Shown in pieces: positions 7,079 through 13,114 of a DNA stretch of 13,114 nucleotides; the first letter of the stretch is position 1, and every line of letters begins with the position of its first letter. Below the pieces are notes generated by a model. It made no database searches, was not told the origin of the DNA, and saw nothing but the letters and a program-made list of their open reading frames with translations. The position numbers and the translations under genes were made by a program. This DNA comes from Anaerolineaceae bacterium. Its GTDB lineage: Bacteria > Chloroflexota > Anaerolineae > JAAYZQ01. The stretch is from NCBI GenBank assembly GCA_012514775.1, contig JAAYZQ010000007.1:1-13114 (forward strand). Reading direction: 5' to 3'.

Positions 7079-8149
7079 ATGTCCGAAGACGCATATCGTC
7101 GCCTGGCCAGGCAACTGGACGCCATCCCCAACGGCTTTCCGCCGGCCGAGAACGGCGCGGACCTGCGGCTCCTGCAAAAGCTGTTCAGTCCCCAGGAAGC
7201 GTTCCTCGCCGCCCACATGACCTCCCATCGCGAGCCCGCGGCGACCATCGCAGGGCGGGCCGGGCTCGACCCCGAGGATGCCCTGGCCATGCTCAAGGCC
7301 ATGGCCCGCCGGGAGCTGATCCGGGTCGGGCGCCAGGAAGGGCAGCTCACCTTCGGGCTGCTGCCCTTCATCGTCGGCTTTTACGAGGGTCAACTGGCGC
7401 GCATGGACCGGGAACTGGCCCAGTTGTTCGAGGCCTATTTTACCGCAACGGCTGGGGCGGTCGGCCATTGGGCCCCGGCGGTACACCGCGTCATCCCAGT
7501 GGAGGAGGCCGTGCCCGCCGGCATCGAGTTCTATGCCTATGAGCGAGCGTCGGCGCTGCTGGAAAGCGCCAGGGCCTGGGCTGTGCGTGATTGCATTTGT
7601 CGCGTCCAGCAAAGGTTCCTGGGCAAGGGCTGCGACAGGCCGCTGGAGAGCTGCATCGCCTTTGGCCCGGTGCCCGGCATGTTCGATGGCGTCGAGACCA
7701 TGCGGCCCATCTCCCTGGAGAAGGCACTCCAGATCCTTCGCGAAGCCGAGGACGCCGGCCTGGTCCACTCGCCGGGGAACTATCGCGACGGCCTGTCCTA
7801 CATCTGCAATTGCTGCACCTGCTGCTGTGGGGTCCTGCGCACCGTGGCCGAGTTTGGGCTGCCCACGGCCATCGCCCGTGCCGATTTCGTGGCCGTTGCC
7901 GACCAGGACCTGTGTGCCGGATGCGGCGAATGCGTGGACCGCTGCCAGTTCGGCGCCGCCTCGCTGTGGGAGGGATTCTGTCAGGTGGACACCGGGCGGT
8001 GCGTGGGCTGCGGTCTGTGCGTCACCACCTGTGCGCCCGGGGCTCTGCGCCTGGAGCGCCGCCCACCCGGCGAGGTGCAGCCACCGCCCGCCAACATCGG
8101 TGCCTGGCTGACCGAGCGCGCCCACGCCCGCGGCCTGGAGGGTTGGTAA
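7079..8149 (+). CDS. Cysteine-rich 4Fe-4S ferredoxin-type protein with a winged-helix-like N-terminus
   Basis: A 356-residue cytoplasmic protein with no signal peptide or membrane segment. Residues about 25-100 look like a winged-helix fold (FSPQEAFLAAHM, then AATIAGRAGL, then ALAMLKAMARRELI), suggesting DNA binding or a protein-interaction module. The middle holds ten cysteines: Cys172, 174, 185 and 192 (DCICR through LESCIAFG) and the dense cluster CNCCTCCCG at 243-251. These could bind a further cluster or another metal. Two classical CxxCxxCxxxC motifs follow, Cys279/282/285/289 and Cys308/311/314/318, each expected to bind a 4Fe-4S cluster. The ATG at 7079 has AAGAAGGGA 9 bases upstream. 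It follows the pseudo-receiver regulator by 38 bp and shares its promoter, so a redox-sensing or electron-transfer role linked to that regulator is plausible but inferred. I recognise the general Fe-S family, not a specific enzyme. Confidence 0.88.
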   Translation: MSEDAYRRLARQLDAIPNGFPPAENGADLRLLQKLFSPQEAFLAAHMTSHREPAATIAGRAGLDPEDALAMLKAMARRELIRVGRQEGQLTFGLLPFIVGFYEGQLARMDRELAQLFEAYFTATAGAVGHWAPAVHRVIPVEEAVPAGIEFYAYERASALLESARAWAVRDCICRVQQRFLGKGCDRPLESCIAFGPVPGMFDGVETMRPISLEKALQILREAEDAGLVHSPGNYRDGLSYICNCCTCCCGVLRTVAEFGLPTAIARADFVAVADQDLCAGCGECVDRCQFGAASLWEGFCQVDTGRCVGCGLCVTTCAPGALRLERRPPGEVQPPPANIGAWLTERAHARGLEGW

Positions 8150-8167
8150 GAGGTTCCTCGGCGGGAC

Positions 8168-9382
8168 TCAGGAGATGGCTTGCTCCTGGGCGATCCAGCG
8201 GCGCACCGCGCCCGGGGTCAGCGCCTCGGCCAACAGCCGAGAAAAGTTCTCCCTGGCCCTGGGGCCACGCAGGAGCGGCGCCAGCAGCTCCTTGCCCAGG
8301 GCATAGTTAAAGATGTAGGCGCGATTGATGGGCGTCTGGATGAACCTGAGGGTCTGCTGCGCCTCGCGTGATGTGCGTAGCCCCCAGCGCTCGATGTAGG
8401 CCTGTACCTCTTCCACAGGCCGCCCCTCGCCATGCAACAGCAGGGCCGCGTTGCCAGCCACGCCCCTCAAACCCTCGGTCGCGCGGTCCAGGCGGATCTG
8501 CCGCTCCACGTCAAAGCCGGGCAGGCCGGCGGCGGGGTAGAGGACGCCGCCCAGGAAGCCGGCCAGGGCCTCGTCGTCAAACAGGACATCCTGGGCGCTG
8601 TCGGCAATGCCCTCCGAGAGGACGCATTCGGGAGCAAGCAGGAGCTGCACAGCGTGCTCGCCGCGCCCCTCTCCGTGATACAGCCGTTGCTCCTTGATGG
8701 CATGTTCCGTGTGGTGGCCGGGATAGGCCTCGTGGGCCAACAGCGGCACGACAGAGTTGGCCCGGAGGGGAAGGTCGTTGTTTATGTCGATGCGAGAGCG
8801 ATAGTTGCCCAGGTACCAGTTGTAGGCCGACCAGGGCTGGTCCCGGACCACCTGCATGGTCAGATCCTCGCCGGGGGGCAGCTCGAAGAGGTCACGGGTG
8901 CGCCGCCGGGTCTCGGCCAGCGCCAGCTCAAAGACAGGCAGCACCCGGTCAAGGGCCAGGACCTGCCGCTCTTTCCAGCTTTCCAGGCGCTCGCGGATGG
9001 AGCCGCTGTCGGGCAGCACTCGATCCATCTCGGCGTGGGCCGCGGCAAAGACCGACTCGTCAACCATGGCCGGCGTAATGTCAAAGGTGCGCTCTACCTC
9101 GTCCTGAAAGTCCAGCTCCCGGCCCGCGGCCTTGTCGACGACGGCCTGCATTGCCCGCACCTGGGCGGCCAGGAACTCCTGCCGGCCCGGCGGCAGGCCG
9201 CCGGACTCCACGTCGGCCAGCAGCCGCGCCGTTTCTTTCTCCAGCTCGCCCAGGGGGCGGGGAGGCGCAGTCTCGATGGCAGCCTTGATCTCGGGCGGGC
9301 CGAAATAGGCATCCACAAAGCCCTCGACGTGCCGCTCCAGGCTCAGGGCCAGCTCCAGGTAACGCCGTACGATCTCGTCCAT
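8168..9382 (-). CDS. DUF885-like putative zinc metallopeptidase
   Basis: A 404-residue protein resembling the DUF885 family of putative peptidases. The key motif HEAYPGHH spans residues 217-224 and matches the family's HExxPGHH pattern. His217 and His223/His224 are likely metal ligands and Glu218 the probable catalytic base. A downstream SEGIAD at 256-261 matches the EG-x-A helix that usually supplies the last acidic ligand (Glu257). The protein is shorter than many DUF885 members (roughly 550-600 aa) and has no evident signal peptide, so it is probably cytoplasmic. The ATG at 9382 has AAGGAG six bases upstream. It is the last gene of the leftward operon, 40 bp after the propeller-M15 lipoprotein gene, and it ends 18 bp from the convergent Fe-S gene. 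Substrate is unknown. Confidence 0.85.
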   Translation of the reverse strand: MDEIVRRYLELALSLERHVEGFVDAYFGPPEIKAAIETAPPRPLGELEKETARLLADVESGGLPPGRQEFLAAQVRAMQAVVDKAAGRELDFQDEVERTFDITPAMVDESVFAAAHAEMDRVLPDSGSIRERLESWKERQVLALDRVLPVFELALAETRRRTRDLFELPPGEDLTMQVVRDQPWSAYNWYLGNYRSRIDINNDLPLRANSVVPLLAHEAYPGHHTEHAIKEQRLYHGEGRGEHAVQLLLAPECVLSEGIADSAQDVLFDDEALAGFLGGVLYPAAGLPGFDVERQIRLDRATEGLRGVAGNAALLLHGEGRPVEEVQAYIERWGLRTSREAQQTLRFIQTPINRAYIFNYALGKELLAPLLRGPRARENFSRLLAEALTPGAVRRWIAQEQAIS

Positions 9383-9422
9383 GTTCTACTCCTTGCCGGA
9401 ACAGGAAGCGCTTGGCGGGCGC

Positions 9423-11405
9423 CTATGGTGCGGGCGTCGGCACGCCCTTGCTGCGGATCATGTCTTCGTTCTGGGCCTTTTCGAGGCACACTTCCCAGGC
9501 CGCGTGCTGCAGCAGGGTATCCAGGGGATAGATCTGGAGCATGGCCTCCCACCAGGGCAACCCGTCAGTGCGCTCGTAATGCCAGTATTCGGTCCCGTTG
9601 CTGTCCACCAGCCAGTGGTAGTCGCCTTCGATGGCGTAGGAGGCGATGCGCTCCCAGCCGTGGCGCCGGGCGATGCGGGTGACGTCGACATAGTAGCCGG
9701 CAGGGATGGGCAGGCGCTTGCCCCCCGCGTCGTAAGCTTCAGGCTCTGCGGCAGGGACGATGTGCCACCAGAATAGCCACGGATTGTCCGTCAGAGGCGC
9801 GCCCTGGCTGCCATCCTGGCGGGCGGTCCGCAGGTACATCCGCCAGTAGACGCTCGGTCCCAGGTCTTCGCGCACGACGAGCATCTGGTCGGCGCCGTCC
9901 ACCTTGTATTCCAGGGCCAGGTCAAGGGCACGTCCCGTCTTGTGCCAGCTCAGGTAACCATAGTCGTAGGCATACATGTCGCGCCGGCGGACGCTGTCGA
10001 TGGGCCGCCAGGTGCCAAGGGTGCCGTGCAGCAGGTCCCAGCCGCTGGCCTCCAGCACGTCGCTCTGCCAGGCCAGGAGCGAGGGGCTCACCAGCTCGCT
10101 GGCCAACACCTCCACCTGATCATAGCTGGTAAGAACTCCGGGCACTGGCAACACCCGCGCCAGGCTGCCAGCCTCCAGGGTGATGACCGGCGAAACCTCC
10201 CCGGCCGGGGGCGCCTCGTGGCCGGGCAGCCTGCTGGCCACCAGGGCCGGCGCGGGGGCCGGGCGGCGGTCGTCGGTCCGATCGGGCGCCGAGTCCGCCA
10301 GGCGCTCCGGGCCGTCCTCTCCCGCTCGATAGAGGTGGTAGCCGCCGGGCCGGTGCGGATCGTAGGTCTCAAAGGGCATCCCCGGATCGTAGGCCGTCCA
10401 GGTCAGCCGCCCCTCGGCATCCCAGGCGGGGTCCAGGTCGGGCCAGGGGTTGTCCGTCATGCGCACTGCCTCGGCGCTGCCCGGCGCCAGGACATAGATC
10501 TCGGCGTTGCGGTTGCCCGTCAGCGGGTCGACGTCGCGCCACGAGACAAAGGCCAGGGGCGCGCCCTCCGCCGTGGCCGGCCCCCAGGCCGGACTCTCGT
10601 CGTCGGCGGGATGTTGGGTCAAGTTTCGGGCCTCGCCCCCTGCCGCCGCCACGACATAGATCTCCTTGTTGCCGTCGCGCCACGAGGTAAAGGCGATGGT
10701 CTCGCCGTCGGGGCTCCAGGTCGGTCCAAAGTCGCCCGCCGGGTCATCCGTGAGCCGGCGGGGCTCGCCACCCGCCGCATCCATGACATAGATCTCCAGG
10801 TTGCCGTCGCGGTAGCTCTCGAAGGCGATCTGCGTGCCGTCGGGGCTCCAGGCCGGGGCGCTGTCAAATGCCGGGTGCTCCGTCAGTCGCACCAGGCTGC
10901 CATCACCCAAGCGCAGGGCATAGATCTCCCAGTTGCCGTCGCGCTGCGAGGCAAAGGCGATGGACGACCCGTCGGGGCTCCAGGCCGGTGCTGCGTCTTC
11001 TGCCGGGTGGACGCTCAGGTTCGTCATCTGCCCCGTCGCCGCATCCAGCACATATATCTCGCCCTTGCCCTCTCGCGTGGTCTCAAAGGCCACCAGATTT
11101 GCCGCCGGCAGAGGCGTAGGCGTGGGCGTGGCCGTCGGGCTGGGCGTGGGGCTGGGGGTCGGGGTGTCAGCTGGTAGCTCGGTAGGCGCCGCCGTGGGCG
11201 GTGGGGGCGCGATGGGGGTGCTGGTGGGCGCCTGGGGCGAGGCTGCGAGCGTGGCGGCTGCCACCGTCACGCCCGGCTCCGGCGTCGCCGTCACACCGCA
11301 TGCTGCGGCCAGGATCGTCAACAGGGCCAGGCACAGGCCAGGTCCAAGGCGGTGTCTTATGTGCCTGTAAAAGGCAGAGACACCATCCGCGCCATCGCCG
11401 ATCAA
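9423..11405 (-). CDS. Lipoprotein: PD40/TolB-like propeller fused to an M15-type peptidase domain
   Basis: A 660-residue exported protein. Residues 20-36 form a signal peptide ending in ILAAAC, so Cys36 is the likely lipidated residue. Residues about 37-104 are a Pro/Thr/Ser-rich linker. From residue 105 come five clear PD40 propeller repeats and a divergent sixth (to about 375); the first three are exactly 44 residues (IAFxSxRDGNxEIYV, then LTxxP, then PAWSPDG). Residues about 425-640 carry the zinc-binding signature of M15 peptidases (VanX/VanY, D-Ala-D-Ala hydrolases): SWHKTGRALD with His488 and Asp495, spaced H-x6-D, and EYWH with Glu606 and His609, spaced E-x2-H. All four residues expected for activity are present. 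The gap between the two motifs (111 residues) is longer than the 58 in VanX, implying an insertion. Peptidoglycan or a D-Ala-containing peptide is the natural substrate guess. Translation starts at TTG, which overlaps the smpB stop by 4 bp. Confidence 0.88.
   Translation of the reverse strand: MIGDGADGVSAFYRHIRHRLGPGLCLALLTILAAACGVTATPEPGVTVAAATLAASPQAPTSTPIAPPPPTAAPTELPADTPTPSPTPSPTATPTPTPLPAANLVAFETTREGKGEIYVLDAATGQMTNLSVHPAEDAAPAWSPDGSSIAFASQRDGNWEIYALRLGDGSLVRLTEHPAFDSAPAWSPDGTQIAFESYRDGNLEIYVMDAAGGEPRRLTDDPAGDFGPTWSPDGETIAFTSWRDGNKEIYVVAAAGGEARNLTQHPADDESPAWGPATAEGAPLAFVSWRDVDPLTGNRNAEIYVLAPGSAEAVRMTDNPWPDLDPAWDAEGRLTWTAYDPGMPFETYDPHRPGGYHLYRAGEDGPERLADSAPDRTDDRRPAPAPALVASRLPGHEAPPAGEVSPVITLEAGSLARVLPVPGVLTSYDQVEVLASELVSPSLLAWQSDVLEASGWDLLHGTLGTWRPIDSVRRRDMYAYDYGYLSWHKTGRALDLALEYKVDGADQMLVVREDLGPSVYWRMYLRTARQDGSQGAPLTDNPWLFWWHIVPAAEPEAYDAGGKRLPIPAGYYVDVTRIARRHGWERIASYAIEGDYHWLVDSNGTEYWHYERTDGLPWWEAMLQIYPLDTLLQHAAWEVCLEKAQNEDMIRSKGVPTPAP
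10407..11093 (-). repeat. Tandem PD40 repeats with a 132-bp period
   Basis: Five consecutive propeller units inside the lipoprotein gene. The equivalent point of each (the complement of ATRTA-TCT coding EIY) lies at 11051, 10919, 10787, 10655 and 10493. The first four are exactly 132 bp (44 codons) apart; the last step is 162 bp because of a 10-residue insertion (around DPLTGNRN). Nucleotide identity between units is visibly high in the EIYV and WSPDG codons, indicating duplication of a unit. Confidence 0.85.
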
Positions 11406-11857
11406 CGAGACTCCTCCTTCAGCGCTCGCTCTACCTGTCGCCTGGAATCCCGCTCGGCGATGGCCTGGCGCTTGTCGTACAGCTTCTTGCCGCGCGCCAG
11501 GGCGATCTCTAGCTTGGCGCGGCCGTCCTTCAGATAAAGCCGGGTGGGCACCACGGTAAAGCCCTTTTCCTGCACTCGCCCCTGGAGGCGTTCGATCTCG
11601 CGGCGGTGCAGCAGCAGCTTGCGCCGCCTCTTGGGCTCGTGGTTCTCCCGGCCGGCCTGGTGGTAAGGAGCGATGTGCACGTTCATCAGCCAGGCCTCGC
11701 CGTTTTCAAAAGCCACGTACCCTTCCTGCAGGCTCACCCGTCCGGCGCGCACCGATTTGATCTCGCTGCCCAGAAGCACCAGGCCGGCTTCGAAGGTGTC
11801 GTGAAATTGGTACTCGTGTTGTGCCTTGCGATTGGTGGCAACGACCTTGATGGCCAT
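11402..11857 (-). CDS. smpB: SsrA-binding protein SmpB
   Basis: A 151-residue SmpB, the protein partner of tmRNA in trans-translation. It binds tmRNA and places it in the A site of stalled ribosomes so that the unfinished peptide is tagged for degradation. Family hallmarks along the sequence are NRKAQHEY (9-16), FEAGLVLLGSEIKSVR (22-37), the PKRRRKLLLHRREIERL block (75-91), and the C-terminal GKKLYDKR segment. Length is typical of the family. It begins 3 bp after the ctp stop codon without a strong Shine-Dalgarno of its own, so translation is probably coupled to ctp. The tmRNA gene is not in this window. Confidence 0.97.
   Translation of the reverse strand: MAIKVVATNRKAQHEYQFHDTFEAGLVLLGSEIKSVRAGRVSLQEGYVAFENGEAWLMNVHIAPYHQAGRENHEPKRRRKLLLHRREIERLQGRVQEKGFTVVPTRLYLKDGRAKLEIALARGKKLYDKRQAIAERDSRRQVERALKEESR
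11411..11419 (-). promoter_or_regulatory. Strong Shine-Dalgarno site that fixes a TTG start
   Basis: On the minus strand the sequence reads AAGGAGGAG, ending five bases before the TTG at 11405-11403. This near-perfect anti-16S match lies within the last codons of smpB. It makes TTG the preferred start of the propeller-M15 lipoprotein, since no in-frame ATG precedes the signal peptide. The overlap of TTG with the smpB TGA suggests translational coupling. Confidence 0.8.
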
Positions 11858-11860
11858 GTT

Positions 11861-13114
11861 TTACTGCCCGTTCAGAAGATATTCGACGGCCCGCTCCAAC
11901 TGCGGGTCCCGCTCGGCCTCCAGATCCTCGCTCGTCAGATCCACGGTGATGTCCGGCTCCAGCCCCTCGCCATGGATGGCCCGGTCGTCGGGCGTAAACC
12001 ACCGCGCCACGGTGACCCGCAGCTCGGCGCCGTTGGACAGCTCGTGGGGCCACTGCACAGAACCCTTGCCAAAGGTCGTTTCGCCGATGAGCACGGCCCG
12101 GCCCGCATCCTGCAGGGCGCCGGCCAGGATCTCGGACGCGCTGGCCGAGCCGCCGTCCACAAGCACCACCATCGGAACGTCGGTCGACACAGGCCTGTTG
12201 GACGAAAAGTAGGGCCGCTCGGTCTGGTCCTTGAAGCGCTCGATGAGCACCAGCGAGTTCTGGGGCAAAAAGAGCCCCGTGGTGAGAACGGCTTCGTTCA
12301 GCCAGCCCCCGGGATTGCCCCGCAGGTCCAGGATAAGTCCCTCGGGGTCCTGCTGCAGGAGCTCTTCCAGCGCCGCTTCCAGCCTGGCGCTGGCATCGGA
12401 GCTGAATTCGGTGAGGCTCACGTAGGCCAGTCCATCAGGGCGCATCTCGTACTCGACCACGGGAATGTCGATGCTGGCCCGGACGATCTCGACTTCGAAG
12501 GGTTCCTGGTCCGCGCGCAGGATCGTCAGGCGCACCGACGTTCCCGACGGGCCGCGGATGAGGGCGATGGCCTCGTAGACGCTCATGTTCTCGATGGGCG
12601 TATCGTCGACTTCCAACACAATGTCGCCGCGCTGCAAGCCCGCCGCCTCGGCAGGCTGGCCCTTGAAGGTGCTGACGATCCGAAGATAGCCGTCCTCCAT
12701 GCTGACGTAGGCGCCGATGCCCTCAAAACTGCCGGTGTCGTCTTCGCGGTTGATGGCCGCCACCCCGGGCTCGATAAAGGCAGTGAAGGGATCGTCCAGG
12801 GTCTCGACGGCCCCGCGAATGGCGCCGTAGACCAGATCTTCTTCGGTGGGCAGGTCGCCGTAATAGTCACGCTGGATGAGGTCCCAGGCCTCCCAGAACA
12901 GGTCAAACTCGGTGCCCGTGGAGTTGGGGATGGCGATGGTCGGCGCCGGCTCCGGCTCTGCCGTGGGCTCGGGCTGTTGCAGCTCTTTCTCCACGCTCGC
13001 GCCGGTGGGCTCGGGCAGCGGCACCACGGCCTCCTCCAGTGGGGTGGGGAGCACCTCCACGCCCGTCCTTTCGTCTGCGACGAGCACTGTGTGCGTCAGG
13101 AAGCCGGAGACAAA
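11861..13114 (-). CDS. C-terminal processing peptidase, S41 family (5' truncated by window edge)
   Basis: A CtpA/Prc-type serine protease that cleaves near the C-termini of envelope proteins. The frame is open to the window edge: residues FVSGFLTHT precede the first possible start (GTG at 13087) and look like the end of a signal or membrane anchor, so the true start lies outside. Counting from that GTG, residues 14-52 are a Pro/Glu-rich linker, about 57-110 the usual N-terminal helical region, about 119-191 a PDZ domain (FEGIGAYV, then AAGLQRGDIVLEVD), and the rest the S41 catalytic core (LILDLRGNPGG at 251-261). The catalytic Ser316 lies in GSASASEI and Lys341 in FGKG; their 25-residue spacing matches the Ser-Lys dyad of Prc (Ser430/Lys455). 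It is the first visible gene of the ctp-smpB-lipoprotein-DUF885 operon. The paralogue type (ctpA, ctpB) cannot be decided. Confidence 0.95.
   Translation of the reverse strand, partial: FVSGFLTHTVLVADERTGVEVLPTPLEEAVVPLPEPTGASVEKELQQPEPTAEPEPAPTIAIPNSTGTEFDLFWEAWDLIQRDYYGDLPTEEDLVYGAIRGAVETLDDPFTAFIEPGVAAINREDDTGSFEGIGAYVSMEDGYLRIVSTFKGQPAEAAGLQRGDIVLEVDDTPIENMSVYEAIALIRGPSGTSVRLTILRADQEPFEVEIVRASIDIPVVEYEMRPDGLAYVSLTEFSSDASARLEAALEELLQQDPEGLILDLRGNPGGWLNEAVLTTGLFLPQNSLVLIERFKDQTERPYFSSNRPVSTDVPMVVLVDGGSASASEILAGALQDAGRAVLIGETTFGKGSVQWPHELSNGAELRVTVARWFTPDDRAIHGEGLEPDITVDLTSEDLEAERDPQLERAVEYLLNGQ

Noticed and set aside
8150..8167. Shared bidirectional terminator between the convergent genes
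   Set aside because: Only a 3-bp stem (GAG with CTC) can be drawn in this 18-bp gap and no T-run is present on either strand.
8432..9682. 416-codon open frame on the plus strand
   Set aside because: Antisense to the DUF885-like gene and the end of the lipoprotein gene, both of which have motifs and good ribosome-binding sites.
11105..11165. GC-rich short tandem repeat as a regulatory or structural DNA element
   Set aside because: It encodes the Thr-Pro-Ser-Pro linker of the lipoprotein, so coding for low-complexity protein explains it.
9942..11177. 411-codon open frame on the plus strand
   Set aside because: Antisense to the propeller repeats; its apparent repeats are the mirror of the 132-bp coding repeats.
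11861..13087. Taking GTG 13087 as the true start of the processing protease
   Set aside because: The frame stays open to the window edge, and the residues before the GTG look like the end of a membrane anchor, which this envelope protease family needs.

Overview
The window is GC-rich and densely packed with genes. Codon usage strongly favours G or C at third positions. One lipoprotein carries a long Thr-Pro-Thr-Pro-Ser-Pro linker of the kind common in Chloroflexota secreted proteins. With the ctp-smpB gene order, this makes a Chloroflexota bacterium (Anaerolineae or Caldilineae-like) the best guess. That is inference: there is no rRNA or other phylogenetic marker here. I saw no tRNA, rRNA, CRISPR array, insertion sequence, integrase or phage gene. 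It reads as ordinary chromosome, not an obvious island.

Plus-strand left half (1-6126): the last 22 codons of an unidentified gene are followed after 41 bp by a very large gene (2004 aa) for a bacterial alpha-2-macroglobulin. This protein has five Ig-like repeats at its N-terminus, the MG2 and A2M signature segments, and an intact thioester motif (GCVEQ). It is probably an exported, membrane-anchored protease trap. The 263-bp gap after it (6127-6389) holds a terminator-like hairpin, a second bulged hairpin, and a textbook promoter (TTGACA, 17 bp, TATAAT).

Plus-strand middle (6393-8149): this promoter should drive a two-gene unit. The first gene is an OmpR-type winged-helix regulator whose receiver domain has lost its phosphorylation residues, with Glu in place of the acceptor Asp. 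The second is a protein with a winged-helix-like N-terminus, a ten-cysteine central region and two 4Fe-4S ferredoxin motifs. Together they could form a phosphorylation-independent, redox-linked regulatory pair (inference). No histidine kinase is present.

Minus-strand right half (13114-8168): four genes read leftwards with gaps of 3 and 40 bp and one 4-bp overlap, so they look like one operon. They are a C-terminal processing protease (S41, truncated by the window edge), smpB (trans-translation), a lipoprotein joining a PD40/TolB-type propeller to an M15-like zinc peptidase domain, and a DUF885-type putative metallopeptidase. The lipoprotein starts at a TTG codon inside the end of smpB, preceded by a near-perfect Shine-Dalgarno sequence. 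The operon's promoter lies outside the window. The two halves converge with an 18-bp gap at 8150-8167.

The common theme is proteolysis and envelope quality control: a protease trap, a processing protease, a putative peptidoglycan or peptide hydrolase, a second metallopeptidase and a ribosome-rescue factor. The least described items are the propeller-M15 fusion and the pseudo-receiver/Fe-S pair.
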